Part shown: piece by piece, positions 7,384 through 19,694 of the stretch | How the letters are laid out: every line of letters starts with the position of its first letter | How positions within the stretch are numbered: position 1 is the stretch's first letter | From: an uncultured Acidimicrobiales bacterium | GTDB lineage: Bacteria > Actinomycetota > Acidimicrobiia > Acidimicrobiales > SZUA-35 | Assembly: GCA_937922785.1 (NCBI GenBank) | Contig: CALAJQ010000043.1 | Location: 1 to 37,655 of the forward strand | Direction of reading: 5' to 3' | Length of the DNA: 37,655 nucleotides | Notes under the pieces: generated by a model | Databases searched by the model: none | What the model was told of the DNA's origin: nothing | The model's input: the letters and a program-made list of their open reading frames with translations, nothing else | Made by a program: the position numbers and the translations under genes

Positions 7384-8036
7384 TTTTTGTGATTACTGAC
7401 CTTCTTTTCCCGCTAATTGCAGCGCTTTTGCTTGGTCTTGGCCTTGGTTGGTTGATGTGGCGCTGGAGGCATAGACATGTGACGAGTCTGGAGTGGGACA
7501 CAGTCTTGGCCGAATCGAGCGCCCGGCACGCCAGGATCATGGAGCTCGAAGATCTGATCGAGAGCCAAGAGCGAGAAGTTGTGGCCTTGCCCGCTGAACC
7601 TCCGGAGCCTGTCGGTCAACCGAGCCCGGTAGCCCGGGATCTGCCGGTAGCCAGTGATCTTCCGGTAACGAGTGATCTTCCGGTAACCAGTGATCTTCCG
7701 GCAACCAGTGATCTTCCGGTAACAGAGAATCTGACTGAATCGGCCCAATCCGATCCGGATTCTCCTTCGGCAGATCTTGAACAAGCTCTTGCGGCAGCCC
7801 ACCTGCGAATCGCTCAGCTCGAAGCCCAGCCTCGAGAGCCAGATGACTTGAAGAAGATCAAAGGCGTCGGACCTAAGCTGGAAAAAATCCTTCATGGAGC
7901 TGGAATTCTGGCCTTCTCAGATCTGGCTGACCTCGACCAGGCAGGCGTTGAGGCCTTGCAGGAGCAGCTAGTTCAGTTCCCTGGCCGGGTCGAGCGCGAA
8001 GATTGGGTTGGTCAAGCACGAGCGCTGATGGGCTGA
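7380..8036 (+). CDS. Membrane-anchored protein with a C-terminal helix-hairpin-helix domain
   Basis: The 218-residue protein starts with a transmembrane helix (about residues 4-26). A short coiled-coil-like stretch follows (about 38-66), then five copies of a six-residue repeat DLPV(A/T)S (about 87-116). The C-terminus (about 155-215) reads DLKKIKGVGPKLEKILHGAG, a helix-hairpin-helix of the COG3743/H3TH type found in several membrane and ribosome-linked proteins. Such a domain normally binds nucleic acid without sequence specificity. The ATG overlaps the stop of the OmpA-like gene, and its stop overlaps the next start, so the three genes are coupled. Function unknown; nuclease activity should not be assumed. 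Confidence 0.75.
   Translation: MIFVITDLLFPLIAALLLGLGLGWLMWRWRHRHVTSLEWDTVLAESSARHARIMELEDLIESQEREVVALPAEPPEPVGQPSPVARDLPVASDLPVTSDLPVTSDLPATSDLPVTENLTESAQSDPDSPSADLEQALAAAHLRIAQLEAQPREPDDLKKIKGVGPKLEKILHGAGILAFSDLADLDQAGVEALQEQLVQFPGRVEREDWVGQARALMG
7638..7727 (+). repeat. Five tandem 18-bp repeats inside the helix-hairpin-helix gene
   Basis: The unit is GATCTTCCGGTAACCAGT with small variations, starting at 7638, 7656, 7674, 7692 and 7710. Being a multiple of three, copy-number change would keep the frame and alter only the linker length. Confidence 0.9.
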
Positions 8037-8860
8037 TGGATCTCAAAACAACGTCGTTTAGTGTTGCCTCTTCCGGAGTTGGGACCATCACGCTGTCCAG
8101 GCCAGAACGGCACAACGCTTGGACCGGTCGGATGCACACCGAATATCGATGGCTTCTAGATCAGGCCGAGTCTTCTGAGAAGGTGCGAGCCATCGTGGTG
8201 GCTGGCGATCCCGAAGGGCGAGCGTTTTGTGTCGGGGGAGATTCGGAAGCACTTTCTGGCCATGCCGCAAAAGGGGGCTATGACCCGGGCACTCCCGATC
8301 CGCTGGCGACACCGGGTTTTGGAGTGAGGCCTGAGTTCGATGCAAAGTTCGCACACCAGTTTGGAATGACCAAGCCGATTATTGCTGCGGCAAACGGGGC
8401 GGCTGCTGGTGTTGGATTAGCAGTGGTTTGTTTCGCTGACATTCGCTTTATGGCTACAGACGCCAGCTACACCACAGCCCATGGCCGTATTGGTTTGGCC
8501 GCTGAGTACGGCTTGGCGTGGCTTTTGCCTCGCCTTGTTGGTCTGACCACCGCAACTGAGATTTTGCTCAGCAGTCGCAAGTTCAGGGGCTCTGAAGCCA
8601 AAGCTATTGGGCTTGCCAACGATGCACTGCCAAGAGATGAGGTGGTCGCCCATGCTCAGGAATATGCGGCCAATCTCATAGCTCATAACAGTCGAGCGTC
8701 CCTGCGCGAAACAAAGCGGCTCATCTACACAGACCTCCATAGACCTGTCAACGAGGCGGTCGAAGACTCAGAAAAGCTTCTAAACAAGCTGATGGCCGAT
8801 CCCGACTACGCAGAAGGCATAAAAGCCCTCCACCAAAAACGCCCCCCAAACTTTGCGTAG
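8036..8860 (+). CDS. Enoyl-CoA hydratase/isomerase (crotonase) family protein
   Basis: This protein of 274 residues has the crotonase fold. The oxyanion-hole segments are AFCVGGDSEAL (about residues 64-73) and ANGAAAGVGLA (119-129). IGLAAEYGLAWLLPRLVG (152-169) closes the active site. The two catalytic glutamates of classical enoyl-CoA hydratase are absent: their positions hold Gly127 and about His149. Glu157 lies where PaaG-type isomerases carry their single acid, so an isomerase or other crotonase reaction is likelier than hydration. The ATG at 8036 overlaps the upstream stop (TGATG), which supports it over a longer frame beginning at 8003. The link to its two membrane-protein neighbours is unclear. 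Confidence 0.85.
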   Translation: MDLKTTSFSVASSGVGTITLSRPERHNAWTGRMHTEYRWLLDQAESSEKVRAIVVAGDPEGRAFCVGGDSEALSGHAAKGGYDPGTPDPLATPGFGVRPEFDAKFAHQFGMTKPIIAAANGAAAGVGLAVVCFADIRFMATDASYTTAHGRIGLAAEYGLAWLLPRLVGLTTATEILLSSRKFRGSEAKAIGLANDALPRDEVVAHAQEYAANLIAHNSRASLRETKRLIYTDLHRPVNEAVEDSEKLLNKLMADPDYAEGIKALHQKRPPNFA

Positions 8861-8871
8861 TTAGGGCACGT

Positions 8872-8980
8872 GCCTAGCGTCGTTTCCCGACCGCAAGTCC
8901 TGAGTCGGGCAGGCCACTTGCTTAGCGTCGTTTCCCGACCGCAAGTCCGGAGCCGGGCGGCCTCCGTGGCCGGGAAACGG
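8872..8980 (+). repeat. Two 41-base direct repeats with hairpin potential in the rpoB leader
   Basis: Near-identical copies start at 8872 and 8920 (period 48) and share the core CGTTTCCCGACCGCAAGTCC. Each can fold CCCGAC/GTCGGG or a shorter form. The second copy can instead pair CGTTTCCCG (8929-8937) with CGGGAAACG (8971-8979). The rest of the 8861-9185 gap holds the rpoB promoter and leader. There is no T-run, so a simple terminator is unlikely. Confidence 0.7.
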
Positions 8981-9044
8981 CCGGAACAGTGGGATGGTCC
9001 TTGACCTTGGGGGTCAGTTTCTTTATGGTGTCGGCCAAAGTGCG

Positions 9045-9073
9045 TTGGAGCCGCCCCGTGGCGCGCCTATGCT
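9045..9073 (+). promoter_or_regulatory. Probable rpoBC promoter
   Basis: TTGGAG (9045-9050) and TATGCT (9068-9073) are separated by exactly 17 bases, a good vegetative sigma match. Transcription would start near 9080 and give a leader of about 105 bases before the rpoB start. A similar pair with the same spacing precedes rpsL. Confidence 0.6.
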
Positions 9074-9185
9074 GGTTCGAAGCCGTGCCTGCTCGCTATC
9101 TTCGCGCTCCCCTAAAAGGAACACCCAGTCTGCAGCGCGCACGGAATGCCCGGCCCCTTCAAATCTCTGTTTCAGGTGGTGACCC

Positions 9186-12100
9186 TTGCCTGCACGTACC
9201 CTTGCACGCGACCGTTTTTCTTTCGGAAAGCTCGATCAAGCACTCGAGCTGCCCGACCTAATTGCAATCCAGAAAGACTCGTTTGAGTGGTTTCTTGATG
9301 AAGGGCTTGCGAATGCGTTTCGTGACATTAGCCCAATCAAGGATTTCACCGAGACTCTTCAGCTAGAGCTCGAATTTGATCCTCACGACGAGGATCTAAA
9401 GCCTTACCCGAAGTACACGGTTGAGGAATGTAAAGAAAAGGACATGACCTACGCGGCGCCAATCTTTGTGCGGGCCCGCTTCATGAACTCAACAACCGGA
9501 GAAATCAAAGAGCAGACAGTCTTCATGGGCGACTTCCCAATGATGACTGACAAAGGCACTTTTGTTATCAACGGCACTGAGCGAGTTGTTGTATCTCAGC
9601 TCGTCCGATCACCTGGAGTTATCTTCCAGCCGGGTGAGCGTTTCCGTCTTCGTAACCTGGCCAAGCACCAGATGGTTACTGGCACCATTCACCCTTACCG
9701 TGGCGAATGGATTGAGTTCGATGTAGAGCAGAAGCCAGGCAAGCACCCAACCGCTGGTGTTCGTGTTGCTCGTAAGCGTCGTATCTCGGTCTTCACCATG
9801 TTGCGAGCACTCGGTTTCGACGAGGAGAACGCTCCAGGATTCCTCGACGCCTTTGCCGCACACTTTGACTTCCTAGAAGGTCAGTGGGAAAAGGACAAGG
9901 AAATCTCGCCGACTCAGGACGAGAGCCTCATCGAGATTTACAAGCGTGCTCGCCCAGGTGAGCCACCAACCCTTGAAGCTGCCCGCAGCTACCTGCGCAA
10001 CGCGTTCTTCGAGAGCCGCCGCTATGACCTTTCACGTGTTGGTCGCTACAAGCTGAACCGCAAGCTAGGTCCAGAAATTGACCGCATCGAAGAACTCTTT
10101 CCACAACTGGCAGATCTCATAGACAAGCCAGACATTGATCAGCCAGTTCTGTCAAAGGTTGAGGTTCTTGCCTCAGCTACCTATCTCCTCCACTTGATGC
10201 TGGCCGAGCCGGGCTACCGCTTGGATGACCAGGATCACTTCGCGAACCGTCGGGTCCGCTCAGTTGGCGAGCTAATTCAGAACCAGGTTCGAATCGGCCT
10301 TAGCCGGATGGAACGAGTGGTTCGAGAGCGCATGACCACCCAAGACGTCGAGGCGATTACTCCTCAGACTCTTATCAACATCCGTCCAGTCGTGGCTGCA
10401 ATCAAGGAGTTCTTTGGAACTTCTCAGCTGTCTCAGTTCATGGACCAGGTGAACCCGCTTTCGGGTCTGACTCACCGCCGTCGACTTTCCGCACTTGGCC
10501 CTGGTGGCCTAAGCCGAGAGCGTGCAGGTTTTGAGGTTCGAGACGTTCACTTCTCCCACTACGGGCGAATGTGTCCTATCGAGACTCCCGAGGGCCCGAA
10601 CATCGGACTTATTGGATACCTGTCTTCTTATGCCCGGGTTAACGCTTTTGGCTTCTTGGAGACTCCGTATCGCAAGGTGAACAACGGCGTTGTCTCTGAT
10701 GAGATCGTCTTCCTGACAGCAGATGAGGAAGAGGAGTACATCGTTGCTCAGGCCAACTCACAGCTGAATGCAGATGGCAGCTTTACGAACGAGCGAGTTC
10801 TTTCCCGCCGTTCACCACAAGCTGCGTCACTGCGTGACCTTAAGCTCCAGCTGGAGCGAGACATCTTCTTCGGTGCTACCACCGAAATCGCCAACGTTCC
10901 CGGCGTCGAGGTCCAGATGATGGACGTTTCACCTCGCCAGATTGTTTCCATCGGAACAGGTCTTATCCCATTCCTTGAACACGACGACGCAAACCGCGCC
11001 CTCATGGGTGCAAACATGCAGCGTCAGGCTGTGCCGCTTCTAACTCCAGAGGCTCCATACATCGGTACAGGTATTGAGGGTCGTGCGGCCCTAGATGCCG
11101 CCGACACTGTTGTTGCAATTGACGACGGTGTTGTGGTCGATGTCGACGGCCGTCAGATCGTAATGGACTACAAGAATGAGGGCCGCAAAGTCTTCCGTCT
11201 GTTGAAGTTCGATCGTTCCAACCAGGACACCTCAATCAACCAGAAGCCACGAGTTTCTGTTGGTCAGGAAGTCAAGAAGGGCGAGCTTCTTGCTGATGGC
11301 CCTTCTACTGACAACGGTGAGCTAGCTCTTGGTAAAAACCTCGTCGTGGCTTTCATGCCATGGCAGGGCTACAACTTCGAAGATGCGATCATCTTGAGCG
11401 AGCGTCTCGTGCGAGACGATGTGCTTACTTCTATCCACGTTAAGGAGCACGAGATTGATGCTCGTGACACCAAGCTTGGGCCAGAAGAGATTACTCGAGA
11501 CATCCCGAACCTCTCTGAAGAGATCCTTGCTGATCTCGACGAGCGGGGCATCATCCGAGTCGGTGCCGATGTGGGTCCGGGCGACGTCCTGGTTGGCAAG
11601 GTCACACCTAAGGGCGAGACTGAGCTAACTCCAGAAGAGCGCCTCCTTCGTGCCATCTTCGGTGAAAAGGCTCGCGAAGTTCGAGACACCTCTTTGAAGG
11701 TTCCTCACGGCGAAGTCGGCAAGGTTATTGACGTAAAGGTCTTCAACCGAGACGACAGCCACGAACTTCCTCCTGGTGTGAACCAGCTAGTGCGGGTTTA
11801 TGTTGCCCAGAAGCGAAAGATATCAGTTGGCGACAAGCTGGCTGGACGTCACGGAAACAAGGGTGTTATCTCCCGCATTCTTCCAGTCGAGGACATGCCT
11901 CACATGGAAGACGGAACTCCAGTTGACATCATCTTGAACCCACTCGGTGTTCCTTCTCGAATGAACATCGGTCAGGTTCTTGAATCTCACTTGGGCTATG
12001 CAGCTCGATGGGGTTGGCAGGTTGATGGCCAAACAGTTGGTGAACCGCCGCTGCGTAACACCGTCAACAAGACTCGTCCATTCACCACTCCTTCAACCCT

Positions 12101-12776
12101 GGTTTCAACCCCAGTGTTTGATGGTGCGAAGTGGGACGAAAAGCACCTTTCCGGCGACAAGCCAACCATTCAGGAAATCTTCACCAACCTCAACCCTGAG
12201 GCCGAAGACGGAACTCGAATGATCGGACCTGACGGTAAGGCCACCTTGTACAACGGCCAAACCGGCGAGGCATATGACAACCCGATCATGGTTGGCATCA
12301 TGTACGTCTTGAAGCTCAGCCACATGGTTGATGACAAGATCCACGCCCGTTCAACAGGTCCATACTCCATGATTACCCAGCAGCCACTTGGTGGTAAGGC
12401 CCAATTTGGTGGCCAGCGCTTTGGTGAGATGGAAGTTTGGGCGCTTGAGGCTTATGGCGCCGCTTACTGCTTGCAGGAGCTGCTCACCATCAAGTCCGAT
12501 GACGTGCTCGGTCGTGTGAAGGTCTATGAAGCCATTGTTAAGGGCGAGAACATCCCCGAACCAGGCATCCCTGAGAGCTTCAAGGTTCTCATCAAGGAGA
12601 TGCAGGCCTTGTGCCTCAACGTTGAAGTCCTCGCTGAGGACGGCCATGAAATTGAGATGCGCGAGCTCGATGACGAGCTATTCCGCACCGCTGAAGAATT
12701 AGGAATCGATTTGTCCCGTCCAGAACGTGGAACTGACGAAGACGACGCCGCCCGAGCCGCAAGTCGCGGCCGCTGA
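9186..12776 (+). CDS. rpoB: DNA-directed RNA polymerase subunit beta
   Basis: This is the 1196-residue beta subunit, which forms one pincer of RNA polymerase. The rifampicin region runs [18 protein letters not shown], then [14 protein letters not shown], with Asp420, His430 and Ser435 matching E. coli D516, H526 and S531. Val422 replaces N518. Other hallmarks are [30 protein letters not shown] and [13 protein letters not shown]. The start is a TTG at 9186 with AGGTGG six bases upstream; no in-frame ATG or GTG lies nearby. rpoC follows after 16 bases with AAGAGGAG as its ribosome binding site. Confidence 0.99.
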   Translation: MPARTLARDRFSFGKLDQALELPDLIAIQKDSFEWFLDEGLANAFRDISPIKDFTETLQLELEFDPHDEDLKPYPKYTVEECKEKDMTYAAPIFVRARFMNSTTGEIKEQTVFMGDFPMMTDKGTFVINGTERVVVSQLVRSPGVIFQPGERFRLRNLAKHQMVTGTIHPYRGEWIEFDVEQKPGKHPTAGVRVARKRRISVFTMLRALGFDEENAPGFLDAFAAHFDFLEGQWEKDKEISPTQDESLIEIYKRARPGEPPTLEAARSYLRNAFFESRRYDLSRVGRYKLNRKLGPEIDRIEELFPQLADLIDKPDIDQPVLSKVEVLASATYLLHLMLAEPGYRLDDQDHFANRRVRSVGELIQNQVRIGLSRMERVVRERMTTQDVEAITPQTLINIRPVVAAIKEFFGTSQLSQFMDQVNPLSGLTHRRRLSALGPGGLSRERAGFEVRDVHFSHYGRMCPIETPEGPNIGLIGYLSSYARVNAFGFLETPYRKVNNGVVSDEIVFLTADEEEEYIVAQANSQLNADGSFTNERVLSRRSPQAASLRDLKLQLERDIFFGATTEIANVPGVEVQMMDVSPRQIVSIGTGLIPFLEHDDANRALMGANMQRQAVPLLTPEAPYIGTGIEGRAALDAADTVVAIDDGVVVDVDGRQIVMDYKNEGRKVFRLLKFDRSNQDTSINQKPRVSVGQEVKKGELLADGPSTDNGELALGKNLVVAFMPWQGYNFEDAIILSERLVRDDVLTSIHVKEHEIDARDTKLGPEEITRDIPNLSEEILADLDERGIIRVGADVGPGDVLVGKVTPKGETELTPEERLLRAIFGEKAREVRDTSLKVPHGEVGKVIDVKVFNRDDSHELPPGVNQLVRVYVAQKRKISVGDKLAGRHGNKGVISRILPVEDMPHMEDGTPVDIILNPLGVPSRMNIGQVLESHLGYAARWGWQVDGQTVGEPPLRNTVNKTRPFTTPSTLVSTPVFDGAKWDEKHLSGDKPTIQEIFTNLNPEAEDGTRMIGPDGKATLYNGQTGEAYDNPIMVGIMYVLKLSHMVDDKIHARSTGPYSMITQQPLGGKAQFGGQRFGEMEVWALEAYGAAYCLQELLTIKSDDVLGRVKVYEAIVKGENIPEPGIPESFKVLIKEMQALCLNVEVLAEDGHEIEMRELDDELFRTAEELGIDLSRPERGTDEDDAARAASRGR

Positions 12777-12792
12777 TCAAGAGGAGCTCTAA

Positions 12793-16824
<4,032 letters not shown>

Positions 16825-16846
16825 CAGCCCAAGACCCAAAAACTGC

Positions 16847-16894
16847 TTCTGTCAGAGGTTTATCGGGCTATAGACCGATAAACCTCTGACAGAA
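16847..16894. terminator. Perfect 20-bp inverted repeat between convergent rpoC and methyltransferase genes
   Basis: The arms at 16847-16866 and 16875-16894 are perfectly complementary around an 8-base loop. On the plus strand no T-run follows. On the minus strand the hairpin is followed by GCAGTTTTT, so it would work best as a terminator for the minus-strand gene, while still stopping or protecting the rpoC transcript end. Confidence 0.75.
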
Positions 16895-16913
16895 CGTTAA
16901 AAGGTGGTGTTGT

Positions 16914-17750
16914 TTAGGGGTGGGTCTTCTTTGTGGCCCACATTGAGAACATCAGCGGCATCATCTGGCGAAGGTCGGTCGGCAGGTACCACTGGTTGCC
17001 TTCCATGACTGCCGACGGCACAAACTGCCACTCGATGCTTTGGTGCTCTTCGATCCTTGTTACTTCCATACCGTGAGTTGTGAGCGCGTTAAAGACCTCA
17101 GCTATGGAGTGGTTCCACTCGTGCTGTTTGGTGTGTGTAATCGTCGACGCATCGCCGTCGGTGTAGGTCCAAGCTTCGTCCCAGGTGAGTGGATTGTTGG
17201 GGCCGGTGAAGTAGTTGTAAGTCGGCAAGATCTTGCCGTCGACTTCTTCGAACACAAAGGCCATTGGGTGCATCTCGCGGATGTAGAACTGGCCGCCTGG
17301 CTTTAGGCAGCCGGCGACAGCTGCCGCCCAGCGGTCTAAATCAGCGATCCAGTTGATCGCACCAACGCCGGTGTAGACCAGGTCAAACTGTCGTCCCAAT
17401 AGTTCGGGTGCGTCATAAACATTGCCGGCTACGTACTCAACTTGCGCGCCACAGGCTTCTGAAAACTTGCGGGCCTCGGCTACTGCGGTTTCGGAAAAAT
17501 CCAGGCCGGCCACATCAACCGCGCCTAGCCGGGCAAGCGAGATTGTGTCGGTGCCGATGTGGCATTGCAGATGGACCGCCGACTTGCCCTTGATGTCTCC
17601 GATCAACGGCGCGTCAAAGCTGACTACGTCACTTATGCGCTCGGGTTCCTCGATGTAGTTGGCGAGCCCATACATCTCAGATGTCACATGAACCCGGGCT
17701 CGGTCGTTCCAGTTCGCTTGGTTGTTCTTCTGATACTCGTCGAGTTCCAC
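16914..17750 (-). CDS. Class I SAM-dependent methyltransferase
   Basis: The 278-residue protein has a Rossmann-type methyltransferase core. Motif I reads AVHLQCHIGTDTISLARLGA (about residues 58-77), followed by the acidic strand end VAGLDFSE, then DLVYTGVGAINWI and LKPGGQFYIREMHP. The substrate cannot be told; C-terminal residues 175-278 form a substrate-side region with many Trp and His. It starts at GTG 17750, divergent from the HAD gene and convergent with rpoC. Similar small-molecule methyltransferases are common in actinobacteria. Confidence 0.8.
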   Translation of the reverse strand: MELDEYQKNNQANWNDRARVHVTSEMYGLANYIEEPERISDVVSFDAPLIGDIKGKSAVHLQCHIGTDTISLARLGAVDVAGLDFSETAVAEARKFSEACGAQVEYVAGNVYDAPELLGRQFDLVYTGVGAINWIADLDRWAAAVAGCLKPGGQFYIREMHPMAFVFEEVDGKILPTYNYFTGPNNPLTWDEAWTYTDGDASTITHTKQHEWNHSIAEVFNALTTHGMEVTRIEEHQSIEWQFVPSAVMEGNQWYLPTDLRQMMPLMFSMWATKKTHP

Positions 17751-17794
17751 ACAACCACGCTAGGACAGAAGGGGAGGTGGGTGCCGGGGTTAGC

Positions 17795-18463
17795 ATGGGG
17801 CAAGTGCGCAATCTTGCTTTGTTTGACCTCGACGGAACTCTGACCGACCCGGCGGAGGGAATTGTCGGGTCGCTTCTACACGGCATGGCAGCCGTTGGTG
17901 TTGACCCCAACGACCACGAGCCGCTCGAGCAGTTCATTGGGCCGCCGTTGCAAGAGTCCTTCGCCGAGATGGGCCTAGACAATGCTGGAGTGGCTGCCGC
18001 TATCGAGGGGTATCGCGAGCGCTTTGCCACCGTCGGGATATTCGAGAACAAGGTCTATGACGGCATACCCGAGCTTCTCCAGCAGATGCAGAACGATGGC
18101 TGGACGTTGGCCGTGGCCACCTCAAAACCAGAACCCTTCGCCGTGCGAATCGTTGACCACTTCGATCTGACCCAGTACTTCGAGGTAATCGCCGGCGCAA
18201 CGATGGACGGTTCTCGACGCCATAAGAAAGACGTGATTCAGCACGCCCTTGACCAGCTGCACCACCAGTCCGGCGCCGGAGGGCCTAAGCCGGTGATGAT
18301 TGGCGACCGTGACGTCGACATTAAGGGTGGGCAAGCACATGGGCTGTCGACAATCGGGGTTGTCTGGGGTTATGGGTCGGTGGAGGAACTTATCGACGCC
18401 GGACCCTCAGCACTAGCTGCCCAACCCTCAGAGATTCCTGAGGCACTGGAACTATGCGTCTGA
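17795..18463 (+). CDS. HAD-superfamily hydrolase, phosphoglycolate phosphatase-like
   Basis: This 222-residue protein has all HAD motifs. Motif I is FDLDGTLTD (residues about 10-18, with the nucleophile Asp). Motif II is ATSKPEP. The lysine motif lies in RRHKKDVI, and motif IV is MIGDRDVDIKGG. The helical cap between motifs I and II fits the Gph/PGP type, so it probably dephosphorylates a small phosphate ester. The frame is open further upstream to 17681, but that part overlaps the divergent methyltransferase. ATG 17795 gives a natural start just before motif I. The GNAT gene follows after 12 bases. Confidence 0.85.
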   Translation: MGQVRNLALFDLDGTLTDPAEGIVGSLLHGMAAVGVDPNDHEPLEQFIGPPLQESFAEMGLDNAGVAAAIEGYRERFATVGIFENKVYDGIPELLQQMQNDGWTLAVATSKPEPFAVRIVDHFDLTQYFEVIAGATMDGSRRHKKDVIQHALDQLHHQSGAGGPKPVMIGDRDVDIKGGQAHGLSTIGVVWGYGSVEELIDAGPSALAAQPSEIPEALELCV

Positions 18464-18475
18464 AAGGCTGAGCCC

Positions 18476-19054
18476 ATGCCCCGAACTGTTCCTCCAATGA
18501 TCGCCGCGGGCACTATGGCCACCACACCCCAGCCCACACTCAAGATCGACGGCGCTCTGACGCTTCGCCCTTGGGTCCCGGGAGATGCAGCGGTCGCTAA
18601 GCAGGCCTTCGAGACCCCCGATATTCAGCACTTCCACACCAGGCACTTAGTCGACGACGCCGAAGCGCTGGCATGGATCGAATACTGCGCTAACAGTTGG
18701 CTAGAAGAGAAGTCCGCAACCTGGGCAATTGTTGATGACACCAACGGTGAGATTGTCGGACGGGTCACAATCAATACAAATCTGGAGTTCGGTATCGGCG
18801 AGGTGGCCTATTGGATGCTGCCGGCCGGCCGTGGGCGGGGGATAGCCCGGCGGGCTTGTGTGGCAGCAACCAAGTGGGCCCACGAGCTAGGCATACATCG
18901 AGTCGAGCTTGAACATTCGGTTTCCAATGAAGGCTCACGCCGAGTTGCCGTGGGTGCCGGCTACATCCAGGAAGGGATCAAGCGGGCAAGTGGGCGTCAT
19001 GCCGACGGCTGGCATGACATGGTCTTGTATTCAAAACTGGCGTCAGACCCTTAA
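18476..19054 (+). CDS. GNAT-family N-acetyltransferase (RimJ/RimL-like)
   Basis: The 192-residue protein matches RimJ/RimL-type acetyltransferases: LTLRPWVPGDA at the start of the domain, then VAYWMLPAGRGRGIARRACV, which is the acetyl-CoA pyrophosphate loop (R-G-x-G-x-A). RVELEHSVSNEGSRRVAVGA and GY follow. It probably acetylates an amine on a protein N-terminus or small molecule. The first 20 or so residues look unconserved, so an internal ATG (M14, 18515) could be the true start. Its 3' end overlaps the convergent methyltransferase by 12 bases. Confidence 0.85.
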   Translation: MPRTVPPMIAAGTMATTPQPTLKIDGALTLRPWVPGDAAVAKQAFETPDIQHFHTRHLVDDAEALAWIEYCANSWLEEKSATWAIVDDTNGEIVGRVTINTNLEFGIGEVAYWMLPAGRGRGIARRACVAATKWAHELGIHRVELEHSVSNEGSRRVAVGAGYIQEGIKRASGRHADGWHDMVLYSKLASDP

Positions 19055-19663
19055 TACAAACACTTGATATTGCCAGCCGCCGGGGCCCACGGGCCAAGTT
19101 GTGGCCTCTTCTAACGAACCGGCTCCGCTGACGAGTTCGCCGTTGCGTTCAAAGGTGCGCAAACTGAATAGCCGCTCGCAGCCCTCGATTCCATCGCTTT
19201 GGGTCAGGTCAGCGGCGGCTGAGGCAGAGTCGGCGCCCCACACGGCAATTAGCAAGGGAGCGCCGGGACGCAACGTTTTGGTCATCGCTCCCAGCGCATC
19301 CGGGACCTCAATCTCAGGAAGGTGCATGAGGGTGCTCATCGACCAGCCAGCGTCAAAGGAATGGGTTTGGAATGGCGGATGAGTAAGTGATCCTTGGATC
19401 ACTACATTGCCAGCGGCCGCCGCCCGGCGACAGTTCCCCAGCGCCAGATCCAGACCAACATAGGTATAGCCAGCCTCGGTGAACCCCGGGGCGTCCCCGC
19501 CTGGTCCAGCACCAAAATCGATGACCGAGCTCCGCCCTTCGCCCGTAATGCGCTGAATAAATTCATCGCGAAGCTTGACCCGGCGACCTACAACTGCACT
19601 GCGGGTACCTAGCCGGGCTTCCTCTTCGTAGTAAGCACGAAGGTCGGCTTCCACAGAACTCAT
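19043..19663 (-). CDS. Small class I SAM-dependent methyltransferase
   Basis: The 206-residue protein has the methyltransferase core: VIDFGAGPGGDAPGFTEAGY (motif I, about residues 47-66), then YVGLDLALGN (acidic residue binding the SAM ribose), VVIQGSLTHPPF, and the strand-5 region LRPGAPLLIAVWG. It is most like methyltransferase type 11/25 proteins with unknown substrate. The ATG at 19663 is clear. It overlaps the GNAT gene tail to tail and does not share an operon with it. It lies downstream of the alaA-like gene on the same strand. Confidence 0.78.
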   Translation of the reverse strand: MSSVEADLRAYYEEEARLGTRSAVVGRRVKLRDEFIQRITGEGRSSVIDFGAGPGGDAPGFTEAGYTYVGLDLALGNCRRAAAAGNVVIQGSLTHPPFQTHSFDAGWSMSTLMHLPEIEVPDALGAMTKTLRPGAPLLIAVWGADSASAAADLTQSDGIEGCERLFSLRTFERNGELVSGAGSLEEATTWPVGPGGWQYQVFVLRV

Positions 19664-19694
19664 TACCAGAAGTTACGCCGGGGACAGTCCCGGC

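Noticed and set aside
7638-7727. CRISPR-like array
   Set aside because: The 18-bp units are directly adjacent without spacers and encode a protein repeat.
8989-9261. Possible small gene in the rpoB leader
   Set aside because: It overlaps the rpoB promoter and the rpoB start in another frame and has no family features.
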